Assembly (NCBI RefSeq): GCF_033807575.1
Contig: NC_084707.1
Location: 13,936,550-14,000,549 of the forward strand
Source: Cydia pomonella
Taxonomy: Eukaryota; Arthropoda; Insecta; Lepidoptera; Tortricidae
Length of the DNA stretch: 64,000 nt
Direction of reading: 5' to 3'
In this document: one piece after another, positions 20,464 to 32,575 of the stretch
Layout of the letters: the number at the start of each line of letters is the position of its first letter
Numbering within the stretch: the stretch's first letter is position 1
The notes under the pieces: model-generated
What the model was told of the DNA's origin: nothing
Databases searched by the model: none
The model's input: only the letters and a program-made list of their open reading frames with translations
Program-made: the position numbers and the translations under genes

Positions 20464-21587
20464 ACCACGAGTTATATGTATGTGAGATCTTAGGATGACA
20501 TGGACTATATAGGATATATAGGAGAATCTTTTCTCATTCGTGCATAGTCAGAGAGAATCTTACTTTTCGCTGTGCTCGTACGAGTACAATGGCATCTGAA
20601 AAGGGATGGATATAGTTTTTTCTCTTCTGTAAAACGCTTCACAAAACCATACTTAATTAAGTCGTTCTAAAAGCTGTTACTGATAGGCGCACATAACCAT
20701 ATGAAAAAGAACGACTGTCAAACTTCAAAAGTGCGACCAAAAATAAAATGCAAGTGTGTGCGTAAATTGTCTATGTGAGACCAATAAGAATGATGTCATG
20801 TTAAAATATATTAATAATCTATCAGTGTTTGACTGCTTTATCGACTACTTTTTGAAATGTTTTTTTTTTATTTATAAAAAAATGATATACGAGTATTATT
20901 ACTATTATTAAACCCTATTAGCGCCTATATGACCTCTAATTTTCTTTTTTTTTAATTTGAATGTCGCGCCATTTTCTACTGTCAAGTTGGGTTGGGTATC
21001 GTGTATACGCTGTGTACAAGTATACGCTGTCTTGTTCTTGTCTCCTTGTGTTAGGGGAAAAGCCGTGGAAAAGCGACTAAAAGTTAGTACTGTTTAAAAG
21101 TGTAAAAGTTAGTATTGTTAGGAAAGTGATGTTTAAATTTACTGCTAAACATGTGCAGCTTCAAAAAAGGTACTTAGCTCTCATTCCATCAATTTAATCA
21201 TGCCGAAATAAAGACATATCTATTAAGATAAACTTAATTTAAGTATGTAATAAGAATTGTGCAAAACTGATTCACATCGTGCTGACATCATAGTCACCCT
21301 AATGAGTTTGACAATTATCGTCTTGTATTTATATCGTAAAATTGAATGATTGTGGTTCACCTGTGAAAAGATATACCATAATCAGCAAAACTTTCACTTC
21401 TACAACCGAACACAACACAAACACAACATTTTTTAACCATTTTTTTAAATTATCGCAATTAAATGCTGAGCGCCGCCATTTGCGTATTTTGAAAATACCT
21501 CCAAAATATGTCATCAAGTTGGGGATACCAATTCATATTCAAAGTTTCTACAATGTGTGTCCATATTAACATTAATGATTTTTTGTT
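20464..21587. other. Unannotated stretch downstream of Copia
   Basis: I recognise no gene or repeat with clear ends. The frames of 60-75 codons have no domain. Short AT microsatellites occur near 20890. Confidence 0.4.
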
Positions 21588-21839
21588 GTGCACATTAGGG
21601 TTTGCAATTACTGCCATTATTTCGATTTTGACGGATCCGGATATCCGGATCTGTATAAAAAAGGGTTACGTTCTATAAGGATTCGGCCAAAAAAGGACTA
21701 TTTTTAATAAAAAAAACAGTTATACTCACAAAATAATATGTAAATGCAGTAAAAGTTACATTTACTTCTTAAACGACATATTTGTCAAATATGTTTTAAT
21801 ATTTTATAAATCGGTTTGATAAAATAACATAAGGCGTGT

Positions 21840-22450
21840 CACACTAGGCGTGGTCCTTGACTCCCACCTCAACTTTCATGACCGTATGATATCATTGGCG
21901 CGTGACTGCTACAAAAGGTTAGGGTTTGTAATCAGGAATTCTACGGATTTTCATGACCCAGGTACCATAAAGTTCCGTTGTTTGGTTATGTCTTACTTCT
22001 GGAAAGAGTGCAAAAAGTATACGGTTCGTTTATAATGTATGGGTAGTATCCGTTTTTATACCCAACCAAACGTTTGCTAGCGTGACCGTTGCCTCCTGTC
22101 AGTCCTGGCTTCTGAGTCTACTGTATCACGTAGGAATTCCCATCTGGTTCGTTCTTTGCTTCTTTTGAATACGCTCCTCGCATCAGCCTCTGAGTGTGAT
22201 TTGTTTGCAGGCAGGCAGGTAGTTGTGCGTGATGAATGTTTGTAGTTTTGTGAGAAAATGGATGCACGTCCTTATACAGTTTAAAGTGTGCTAATTATTT
22301 ATTTTTAGATGTTAATATTGTAATTTGTGATGAATTGTAGGTATATTGTTTTTAATTGTATGTGTATGTGTCTTTTAATTTTCGATGTAAGTTAGGAGTG
22401 GTTTGTACTGTTATGCTGTTTAACTTGTTTGAAATAAATAAATAAAGAAA
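21840..22450 (+). pseudogene. LINE fragment, reverse transcriptase C-terminal piece and 3' end
   Basis: A short frame reads VLDSHLNFHDRM, then DCYKRLGFVIRNS and DFHDPGTIKF. These are typical of the thumb region after the catalytic site in Jockey/CR1-type LINEs. The rest of the domain is deleted. The segment ends in AATAAATAAATAAAG near 22434-22447, the expected retroelement tail. Confidence 0.65.
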
Positions 22451-23039
22451 AGCTTGCTTTATGTACCTTTGAATAGTCGTTAAATAGAGGTCAGTTGCTT
22501 AGAATAAATATCTAGCTCATTATTTCATTCCGCATTACAGCTATATTCCATTATTTACGACTAGTAAATAAGTAATAGAAATCCTGTTAGTTACTGCAAA
22601 TAATGACCAAAGTTGAGCGAAATCATATCAATATTACCTACTTAGTTAGTCAGTAGTGCGTGTTATTTTCCTTTTAACAGAAGAAGGGGAACCGACACGA
22701 TAATATACATATAAACAAAACCAGTGTTACCATCACTCACAAGCACTGTAATGACATTCTAAGTAGACGACCCAAAGGCGACTGAGCGAAACCCAGGTAA
22801 TAATTGCTGTAAGCAATAATAACTTTAGCCTTGAGTTTTATATGGTCAGATCGTTGAATGTAAAAAAAGTTAACTTTACAGGAGAGCCAAAACAAAATTG
22901 GCACTTTTTTGCCATTTTTTTCACGAATTATATGGGCTAGACATACCAGACTTTTTTTTACTGAGAAAAGCCTTTTTATCTTCTATGTTGGATAAGTAAA
23001 AACGTTGTAGTATCTTTGATACTATATATGTTATGGTGC

Positions 23040-23640
23040 ACTCAAATCATTATATAAGCCCTACCTAACACAAAATGTTCGCGAACGCTTGTCAGATGCG
23101 CTAGTTTTATCCCAACTGGATTATGGAGACGTTGTTTATGGGCCTTGCATAAGAAAAAAAAAACAGAACGTGCGATTCAACGTGTGAAAAATTAGTGCAT
23201 GCGTTTCTGTCAAGATATCCCTCGCCGTTCACATATTAGCCCTTACCTTAATAAAGCGGGTAAGCTGAATATGTCAAATAGTCAAAGATTAAAGCTTGCG
23301 GCTATGCTATTTACGCTTAAACAATCTGACATTCCACCATATCTCGCGCGTAAACTTGAATGGAAGCCGAACCGAAAGTTGAAAGGTTTGCGTGAGCAAC
23401 AAGAGTGTATCTCCCTTCCACTATTTCGGCTTCAGTCATTTAGAGTTTTCGCTATGCTGCGTCTAAATGCTGGAACAATTTGCCGCCTCCCGTAGTTAAC
23501 AGTAAGTCCCTGGCGGTTTTTAAACTGCGTTGCAAGGCATATTTACTGGACCTCCAAAAGAAAGTAACGTACACTTTTGGTTGAATGACCTGCTCTATAG
23601 ATATTTAAATTTAGTTAAGTTAGCATTTTTTTTTTGTATT
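23040..23640 (+). pseudogene. Degenerate LINE, reverse transcriptase C-terminal tail
   Basis: A frame around 23199-23495 reads CMRFCQDIPRRSHISPYLN, then LNMSNSQRLKLAAMLFTL. After a frameshift it continues KCWNNLPPPVVNSKSLAVFK. This is the tail pattern of non-LTR reverse transcriptases of the CR1/Jockey group. The duplication border at 23558 cuts its last part. Confidence 0.65.
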
Positions 23641-25189
23641 CACTGCGTATTGTTCGGTTTTGCTATCCTGTCCTAAATGTAATGTTTCTGCTGTCCTTAG
23701 CTAGATGTCCTTAGATGACCTAAAAGATGAAGACCTAAAAGAAGAAGATGTCCTAAAAAGGCGTTGTTTATGTTGAAAAAATAGATTCGATTTTTTGATT
23801 TGTCTCAATTGAACAGTAAAAGAGAGGTACAAAGTCGTATTTTGACTGAATTACACTCACCACGTTGATTATTTTAGGAATATGGTCTTAAGTTCAGATC
23901 CGAAACGTAGTATTGTTAGTAAAATTATAGGCAAAACGTTATATTTAATAAACACCTAACAGTGCGTCAACATTTTAGATACATAAAGCCCTAAGTCACT
24001 TAGCGCCAACCACAAAATTTAAATAACTGAGAGGCAAAAGTATGGAAAAAGACGGATATGAAAACAATGCTTTATGTTACACGAAAATAAGGAAAATCAT
24101 GAAATCCGACATTATGCGCTTTCTGTACCTCGGAAACTAAATATGATAGAAATACCAGAGTTAGAAAGATAATTATACCACTACTACCGTTACCGTTATA
24201 TAAAATGTCATTTTTGTTGGATGTTCATATCCGACGTTATGGAATTTGTGTCGAGAATTACCGTTATTTCAGTCAGGAGGTATCCATATCCAGATACTTA
24301 GCTAGTTTTACACTGTTACTGTTACTACTGTCTAGATTAAGTATCATTCGCATTGATTTTATGAAGTTATTGCGTGACGAATTAAGCGTGACGAAGTTAT
24401 TGTGTACCTATCATAATTGATGTGCTGTAGTATTTGAATTGATTAAATAATTGTAAGTACTAATTTTAAACGATAAAATGGTATAAAATCACTCATAAAT
24501 TTAATTTGAAAATTGTTTCTGCCATAGTTCATGACCATTTAACATTTAACGGATCCGTAATATCCGAAATATCCGGATCCTATGAGTCGTTGGATCCGGA
24601 TCTTATATTTGACGGATATCCGAATATTTCGGACATCCGGATCTCAAACCCTAGTGCACATACTTGGTTTAATCAGTTAATAATATTGACATCATAATTA
24701 TTTACAGATTACTTAAAAAATATCAGAACTGCACTCTGAATATAGCACAAAAAACTGTCGAAGAAGGTAATTTCAGTAGTGTATTGATATAAATACTACC
24801 ACAACGGTGTTTTTAACATTGGCAACATGTGCGAGTGAGACACTTCGCCACAATTTTGCTATCTCAAGTGAACCGTTTTCTCTAGCCTGTTAAGATCACC
24901 TTTTTGTCTCAGTGATAAGGTTTAATTTAGTATGACAAAAAAAGGTAGGGCGTGCTCCTCTTTATATCTACATGATTTGACTTGACGTTTGTCGTTTAAG
25001 TTTGGTTTGACACAAAATGTGAATATAGTGATATTGAGAGCGATTTATATGTATTATTTTTTCTTATTCAGAATCACGAGTAAACAAATAATATTAAAGT
25101 ATAATTTAAAAAGTCGGCGAGTTTGTAACTGCGTATCACATCCTGCCAAATTTATTTTATTCATCATTGATCACACATATTTTTCTGAA

Positions 25190-27166
25190 ATGAATAATTC
25201 CGCTGCTAAGGTATTTTAATATATATTTTTTGTGATTGGGGTTATTCATAATTTAAATAATGTAATACTTCTTCAGGTTGGTGAAATATTCACCGAAGCT
25301 GGAGCTGCATTCAATAAACTGGCCGAAATGACAATGATGCTGCACCCTATGGCTGAAAATACACCTACGTATGTTTATAGTATCTATCTTATGATACCTC
25401 TTCTATGAGCTTATCACTTGCAATGTGATTTAATTGTTGATTTTGAGGCAATCGCTTAGATTAAATTAAGCTTGACATTGATACTTTATTTTTACTTTTT
25501 TATCAGGTGCACTGTATTGACTAACCCAGTGCTTCCCAACCTTTTGGGTCCTGTCACTCCTAAGACTAACTAGGGATCTTGATTTACCCCTCCTCCCAAT
25601 AATCATCAATATTCTTTCTTATAGGTCTAATCTTTGTTATCTTTAATTAAGCTTCTTACCTCTGTGAAATACCAGTTTTATCCCCACGGGGGTGATTACC
25701 CCCAGGTTAGGAACTGCTGGACTAACCTCTTGAAAAGGCATGTCTTCTTCCTCGCGTTATCCCAGAATTTTGCCACGGCTCATAGGAGCCTGGGGTCCGC
25801 TTGACAACTAATCCCAAGATTTGGCGTAGGCACTAATTTTTACGAAAGCAACTGCCATCCGACCTTCCAACCCAGAGGGTAAACTAGGCCTTATTGGGAT
25901 TAGTCCTGTTTTCTCACGATGTTTTCCTTCACCGAAAAAAGACTGGTAAATATCAAATGATATTTCATACATAAGTTCCGAAAAACTCATTGGTACGAGC
26001 CAGGGTTTGAACCCACAATGATTGCAAGTTGCACACACTTACCACTAGGCCACCAGCGCTTCTCTTGAAAAGGCCTGTGAGATTTTTAAATAGTTTATGG
26101 ATAGGTGATTGTATCTAGGGAATTTTGACATTGCTAAATAATTTGATTACTCAATTACATTTTATACACCTAATGGACAGCTATCAAAAACTACATTCAT
26201 CAATCTGGGTCCACCTTACATTAAAATTGACATGTGTGTTTTCAGTGCACCAGCAAAAACACCTGTGAAGAGAAAAGCAGCAGATGACAGACCAGTTATA
26301 GCCGGCACCACACCACAAACAACTCACAATGTTCATGCAGCACCCATATCACAGCAGGTTAGTGATTTACCACAATTCAATAAGTCAGAACCAGCAACAG
26401 CATAGAGTGGATGGTATTAGGTACAGACATAGAGCATGATTCCTTTCCATCTTATTTTCTTGGAAACATCTATGCTAGTTCAGTTAATGTCAGTACTTTT
26501 TGTACCAAGACTGACAGAAATAGCAAGACATGTTCATAAGTTTTCATGAAAATATGATGGAAGATAATTATGCACTACATCTGTAAATCTTATGTCCCTG
26601 CCCTACATGAAAGGAGATGGGAACTTTTAATTCTTATTTGTCCTTGCTGAGGATCAATGATAATAGTTACATTCCCATTTGTCCCCACGAGGTACAGATG
26701 GAAATGAATCATTCTCATTTGGGACAAAGGGGCTTCACTAAATTAAATTGTGAAGCCATTGCCTGAAATGAGACTCAATATACTATTACAAAAAAATTGA
26801 TAATTGGGAGGTTTATTTCTTATAAAAATCTTTGATTACCTCAAGTGTATTCAATTATTCTGATATTGCTTATACAATTGCCTGATACTAAGTGCTTCAA
26901 GTTAAAGAGTTCAATCTGAATAATAATTCATTAAACAGGCAGGTTGTTTTTATCTTAACATTCCGATTTAGTATTTTTATTAGTTTGAATGTGTCATTTT
27001 GCTTATTAGGTATATGGCTGTGTTACTTGGAAGTGAAATATTCATCATACTGTTTCAGGTGACCCTAAACATGTTGAATGCTCATGAATCAGAAATGGAT
27101 GGAGACGGCCTGAACAATCAAGTAAAACTGGAGTTTGAGTCTAGCACTGAGGAAGTGACAACTTAG
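25190..27166 (+). CDS. BAP18-like chromatin-complex subunit, copy 1, lacking SANT exon
   Basis: The exons are 25190-25210, 25277-25368, 26246-26357 and 27059-27166, all with GT-AG introns, together 333 nt and 110 residues. The N-terminus MNNSAAKVGEIFTEAGAAF and the downstream LHPMAE match BAP18 (human C17orf49), a small subunit of NURF- and MLL1-type chromatin complexes. The C-terminal part carries KTPVKRKA, a VTLNMLN segment and an acidic end. The family normally has a SANT/Myb domain after the LHP motif and is about 170 residues long. I read the 0.9-kb intron between exons 2 and 3 in full and found no such exon, only a hAT MITE and a SINE. Exons 2 and 3 nevertheless join in frame. The start was chosen because the family begins at this methionine. 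Confidence 0.8.
25527..25719. mobile_element. hAT MITE (193 bp) in BAP18 intron 2, copy 1
   Basis: The ends CAGTGCTTCCCAACC and GGTTAGGAACTGCTG are flanked by 8-bp direct repeats GACTAACC (25519-25526 and 25720-25727). The second duplicate carries the same element at 30119-30311. Confidence 0.85.
25740..26061 (-). mobile_element. tRNA-derived SINE, family A, in BAP18 intron 2, copy 1
   Basis: On the minus strand the head carries box A TGGCCTAGTGGTAAG and box B GGGTTCAAACCC. The body follows and ends in CGAGGAAGAAG. It is flanked by a 13-bp duplication CTCTTGAAAAGGC (25727-25739 and 26062-26074). It inserted next to the hAT MITE. The same SINE is at 30332-30653 in the second unit, and the split copy is at 1319-5788. 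Confidence 0.9.
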
Positions 27167-27219
27167 GCAAGGTCTATTTAGAAAAAAACAAGTTCTAGAC
27201 ATAAGTAGTCATTATCTAT

Positions 27220-27273
27220 TAAGCTGGCCATACACATCAGGGTATGCTGTGCAGTATTGCCTGTACAGTCCAA
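27220..27273. mobile_element. Left part of an interrupted MITE
   Basis: AAGCTGGCCATACACATCAG and the following bases resemble the reverse complement of 33905-34010. This suggests one foldback element whose halves are now separated by later insertions and by the tandem duplication. The duplicate of this part is at 31812-31865. Confidence 0.5.
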
Positions 27274-27984
27274 TTATTATTATTATTATTTGTATGTCTT
27301 TCCATATCTCGGGACCATGGGGTCCTGGACCTTTGGGAGGCATGCGTGGGGCCGAAGCCAACAGCGCAGAGGCCCTTTAGGACAAATTTGATGTTATGTA
27401 ATACACCAGCTAGAACCCATTCACGGGTACTAATAGATACCCGTAAATCGGTCCCAGCTGGTGTAGGGGCTATTGTAAATAAAGTGGAGAAGAGGGCCGG
27501 TTATGGTGTTGAACTTTGGCTGGTCAAAAGATTGGGCTATTGTGTAAAGAGATCCGGACACCTGCCATAACAATGCTTAAACACGTTATCGAGGCAGGCG
27601 GTGATTTGCCGCTGACTAGATGGGCCCCTGAAACTGCCGTCGTAAAGACGACCAGGAGCATCACCGGTGTGAGCAGCTCAGGGGTGTCGAGAGGTGTGCG
27701 CCGCTTTCTACCCAGTGGCCGATAACAGCCACTGTGGCACACACTCGCGTCTTATGCATCTTTCACTTCCAACCCCGGAGCATATAGCTCTAACGATTCC
27801 TCTCTGGACGGCCAATGAACGCAAGCCAGAGCTGAGAGTCCTGCGGGTCCCCTTGGGGTCCACTCCGACCGAAGAAGACACGCCGGAGACGGAGACCCTG
27901 ACCGACTCTCGGGAACACTCGGGTCCGTGGGGTCGTTACTCCCCAACAGCTCGCCACAAGCTGCCCTGCGGGCTTATTATTATT
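27274..27984 (+). repeat. 0.7-kb repeat lodged in a TTA microsatellite, copy 1
   Basis: A GC-richer block of about 680 bp is bounded on both sides by TTA repeats (about 27274-27292 and 27974-27991). This is what an insertion into a trinucleotide repeat would leave. Short frames of 60-108 codons on both strands have no recognisable domain. It may be the truncated 3' part of a non-LTR element. The second copy is at 31866-32576. Confidence 0.4.
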
Positions 27985-29781
27985 ATTATTTATGAATGCA
28001 CAGGCAGCTTATAGCTGATACGTGCACATCAATGTCCTGCACTTGTGTTTTGTCCGTTAATAAACTGTTCGTCGAGTCGTTTTTAAAAGAATTCACTGAG
28101 GGTGCACTGATTACGGATTCGGGCAAACTGTTCCACACATTCACTACGCAAGAAAGTAACGTACACTTTTGGTTGAATGACCTGCTCTATAGATATTTAA
28201 ATTTAGTTAAGTTAGCATTTTTTTTTTGTATTCACTGCGTATTGTTCGGTTTTGCTATCCTGTCCTAAATGTAATGTTTCTGCTGTCCTTAGCTAGATGT
28301 CCTTAGATGACCTAAAAGATGAAGACCTAAAAGAAGAAGATGTCCTAAAAAGGCGTTGTTTATGTTGAAAAAATAGATTCGATTTTTTGATTTGTCTCAA
28401 TTGAACAGTAAAAGAGAGGTACAAAGTCGTATTTTGACTGAATTACACTCACCACGTTGATTATTTTAGGAATATGGTCTTAAGTTCAGATCCGAAACGT
28501 AGTATTGTTAGTAAAATTATAGGCAAAACGTTATATTTAATAAACACCTAACAGTGCGTCAACATTTTAGATACATAAAGCCCTAAGTCACTTAGCGCCA
28601 ACCACAAAATTTAAATAACTGAGAGGCAAAAGTATGGAAAAAGACGGATATGAAAACAATGCTTTATGTTACACGAAAATAAGGAAAATCATGAAATCCG
28701 ACATTATGCGCTTTCTGTACCTCGGAAACTAAATATGATAGAAATACCAGAGTTAGAAAGATAATTATACCACTACTACCGTTACCGTTATATAAAATGT
28801 CATTTTTGTTGGATGTTCATATCCGACGTTATGGAATTTGTGTCGAGAATTACCGTTATTTCAGTCAGGAGGTATCCATATCCAGATACTTAGCTAGTTT
28901 TACACTGTTACTGTTACTACTGTCTAGATTAAGTATCATTCGCATTGATTTTATGAAGTTATTGCGTGACGAATTAAGCGTGACGAAGTTATTGTGTACC
29001 TATCATAATTGATGTGCTGTAGTATTTGAATTGATTAAATAATTGTAAGTACTAATTTTAAACGATAAAATGGTATAAAATCACTCATAAATTTAATTTG
29101 AAAATTGTTTCTGCCATAGTTCATGACCATTTAACATTTAACGGATCCGTAATATCCGAAATATCCGGATCCTATGAGTCGTTGGATCCGGATCTTATAT
29201 TTGACGGATATCCGAATATTTCGGACATCCGGATCTCAAACCCTAGTGCACATACTTGGTTTAATCAGTTAATAATATTGACATCATAATTATTTACAGA
29301 TTACTTAAAAAATATCAGAACTGCACTCTGAATATAGCACAAAAAACTGTCGAAGAAGGTAATTTCAGTAGTGTATTGATATAAATACTACCACAACGGT
29401 GTTTTTAACATTGGCAACATGTGCGAGTGAGACACTTCGCCACAATTTTGCTATCTCAAGTGAACCGTTTTCTCTAGCCTGTTAAGATCACCTTTTTGTC
29501 TCAGTGATAAGGTTTAATTTAGTATGACAAAAAAAGGTAGGGCGTGCTCCTCTTTATATCTACATGATTTGACTTGACGTTTGTCGTTTAAGTTTGGTTT
29601 GACACAAAATGTGAATATAGTGATATTGAGAGCGATTTATATGTATTATTTTTTCTTATTCAGAATCACGAGTAAACAAATAATATTAAAGTATAATTTA
29701 AAAAGTCGGCGAGTTTGTAACTGCGTATCACATCCTGCCAAATTTATTTTATTCATCATTGATCACACATATTTTTCTGAA

Positions 29782-31758
29782 ATGAATAATTCCGCTGCTA
29801 AGGTATTTTAATATATATTTTTTGTGATTGGGGTTATTCATAATTTAAATAATGTAATACTTCTTCAGGTTGGTGAAATATTCACCGAAGCTGGAGCTGC
29901 ATTCAATAAACTGGCCGAAATGACAATGATGCTGCACCCTATGGCTGAAAATACACCTACGTATGTTTATAGTATCTATCTTATGATACCTCTTCTATGA
30001 GCTTATCACTTGCAATGTGATTTAATTGTTGATTTTGAGGCAATCGCTTAGATTAAATTAAGCTTGACATTGATACTTTATTTTTACTTTTTTATCAGGT
30101 GCACTGTATTGACTAACCCAGTGCTTCCCAACCTTTTGGGTCCTGTCACTCCTAAGACTAACTAGGGATCTTGATTTACCCCTCCTCCCAATAATCATCA
30201 ATATTCTTTCTTATAGGTCTAATCTTTGTTATCTTTAATTAAGCTTCTTACCTCTGTGAAATACCAGTTTTATCCCCACGGGGGTGATTACCCCCAGGTT
30301 AGGAACTGCTGGACTAACCTCTTGAAAAGGCATGTCTTCTTCCTCGCGTTATCCCAGAATTTTGCCACGGCTCATAGGAGCCTGGGGTCCGCTTGACAAC
30401 TAATCCCAAGATTTGGCGTAGGCACTAATTTTTACGAAAGCAACTGCCATCCGACCTTCCAACCCAGAGGGTAAACTAGGCCTTATTGGGATTAGTCCTG
30501 TTTTCTCACGATGTTTTCCTTCACCGAAAAAAGACTGGTAAATATCAAATGATATTTCATACATAAGTTCCGAAAAACTCATTGGTACGAGCCAGGGTTT
30601 GAACCCACAATGATTGCAAGTTGCACACACTTACCACTAGGCCACCAGCGCTTCTCTTGAAAAGGCCTGTGAGATTTTTAAATAGTTTATGGATAGGTGA
30701 TTGTATCTAGGGAATTTTGACATTGCTAAATAATTTGATTACTCAATTACATTTTATACACCTAATGGACAGCTATCAAAAACTACATTCATCAATCTGG
30801 GTCCACCTTACATTAAAATTGACATGTGTGTTTTCAGTGCACCAGCAAAAACACCTGTGAAGAGAAAAGCAGCAGATGACAGACCAGTTATAGCCGGCAC
30901 CACACCACAAACAACTCACAATGTTCATGCAGCACCCATATCACAGCAGGTTAGTGATTTACCACAATTCAATAAGTCAGAACCAGCAACAGCATAGAGT
31001 GGATGGTATTAGGTACAGACATAGAGCATGATTCCTTTCCATCTTATTTTCTTGGAAACATCTATGCTAGTTCAGTTAATGTCAGTACTTTTTGTACCAA
31101 GACTGACAGAAATAGCAAGACATGTTCATAAGTTTTCATGAAAATATGATGGAAGATAATTATGCACTACATCTGTAAATCTTATGTCCCTGCCCTACAT
31201 GAAAGGAGATGGGAACTTTTAATTCTTATTTGTCCTTGCTGAGGATCAATGATAATAGTTACATTCCCATTTGTCCCCACGAGGTACAGATGGAAATGAA
31301 TCATTCTCATTTGGGACAAAGGGGCTTCACTAAATTAAATTGTGAAGCCATTGCCTGAAATGAGACTCAATATACTATTACAAAAAAATTGATAATTGGG
31401 AGGTTTATTTCTTATAAAAATCTTTGATTACCTCAAGTGTATTCAATTATTCTGATATTGCTTATACAATTGCCTGATACTAAGTGCTTCAAGTTAAAGA
31501 GTTCAATCTGAATAATAATTCATTAAACAGGCAGGTTGTTTTTATCTTAACATTCCGATTTAGTATTTTTATTAGTTTGAATGTGTCATTTTGCTTATTA
31601 GGTATATGGCTGTGTTACTTGGAAGTGAAATATTCATCATACTGTTTCAGGTGACCCTAAACATGTTGAATGCTCATGAATCAGAAATGGATGGAGACGG
31701 CCTGAACAATCAAGTAAAACTGGAGTTTGAGTCTAGCACTGAGGAAGTGACAACTTAG
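29782..31758 (+). CDS. BAP18-like chromatin-complex subunit, copy 2
   Basis: The exons at 29782-29802, 29869-29960, 30838-30949 and 31651-31758 are identical to copy 1 in sequence and splice sites, giving the same 110-residue product without a SANT domain. If the assembly is right, the genome carries two equal genes in tandem, each with the same 1.6 kb of upstream sequence. Neither copy has an obvious polyadenylation signal close to its stop. A good AATAAA is found only at 34552. Confidence 0.8.
30119..30311. mobile_element. hAT MITE in BAP18 intron 2, copy 2
   Basis: Exact duplicate of the element at 25527-25719, carried by the tandem duplication and not by a second insertion. Confidence 0.85.
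30332..30653 (-). mobile_element. tRNA-derived SINE, family A, in BAP18 intron 2, copy 2
   Basis: Exact duplicate of the SINE at 25740-26061, including its 13-bp flanking repeats. Confidence 0.9.
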
Positions 31759-32575
31759 GCAAGGTCTATTTAGAAAAAAACAAGTTCTAGACATAAGTAG
31801 TCATTATCTATTAAGCTGGCCATACACATCAGGGTATGCTGTGCAGTATTGCCTGTACAGTCCAATTATTATTATTATTATTTGTATGTCTTTCCATATC
31901 TCGGGACCATGGGGTCCTGGACCTTTGGGAGGCATGCGTGGGGCCGAAGCCAACAGCGCAGAGGCCCTTTAGGACAAATTTGATGTTATGTAATACACCA
32001 GCTAGAACCCATTCACGGGTACTAATAGATACCCGTAAATCGGTCCCAGCTGGTGTAGGGGCTATTGTAAATAAAGTGGAGAAGAGGGCCGGTTATGGTG
32101 TTGAACTTTGGCTGGTCAAAAGATTGGGCTATTGTGTAAAGAGATCCGGACACCTGCCATAACAATGCTTAAACACGTTATCGAGGCAGGCGGTGATTTG
32201 CCGCTGACTAGATGGGCCCCTGAAACTGCCGTCGTAAAGACGACCAGGAGCATCACCGGTGTGAGCAGCTCAGGGGTGTCGAGAGGTGTGCGCCGCTTTC
32301 TACCCAGTGGCCGATAACAGCCACTGTGGCACACACTCGCGTCTTATGCATCTTTCACTTCCAACCCCGGAGCATATAGCTCTAACGATTCCTCTCTGGA
32401 CGGCCAATGAACGCAAGCCAGAGCTGAGAGTCCTGCGGGTCCCCTTGGGGTCCACTCCGACCGAAGAAGACACGCCGGAGACGGAGACCCTGACCGACTC
32501 TCGGGAACACTCGGGTCCGTGGGGTCGTTACTCCCCAACAGCTCGCCACAAGCTGCCCTGCGGGCTTATTATTAT

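Larger units (their letters stand above)
21596..24653. mobile_element. Non-autonomous hAT element (3058 bp) containing LINE debris
   Basis: The ends TAGGGTTTG and CAAACCCTA are flanked by a perfect 8-bp repeat GTGCACAT (21588-21595 and 24654-24661). Both subterminal zones carry GGATCCGGAT-type motifs. No transposase is recognisable. The interior holds two plus-strand LINE fragments. The left border of the 4592-bp tandem duplication (23558) lies inside it, so the second duplicate begins with only the 3' part of this element (28150-29245). Confidence 0.8.
23558..28149. repeat. Tandem duplication unit 1 (4592 bp)
   Basis: Every landmark in this segment recurs exactly 4592 bp downstream, including homopolymer runs, and I found no difference in the parts compared. 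The left border lies in a LINE fragment within the hAT element. The right border (TACGC/AAGAAAG at 28149-28150) lies in an unrelated minus-strand LINE. No microhomology beyond a base or two is seen at the joint. The unit carries a whole BAP18-like gene with 1.6 kb upstream, a hAT MITE, a SINE and a repeat embedded in TTA microsatellite. Confidence 0.95.

Noticed and set aside
24989..25189. In-frame extension upstream of the BAP18 start
   Set aside because: The extra residues resemble no family member, while the methionine at 25190 starts exactly where BAP18 proteins begin.
27244..28014. Several frames of 60-108 codons, repeated at 31836-32606
   Set aside because: They overlap on both strands in a GC-richer repeat and show no domain, and their repetition is due to the tandem duplication.
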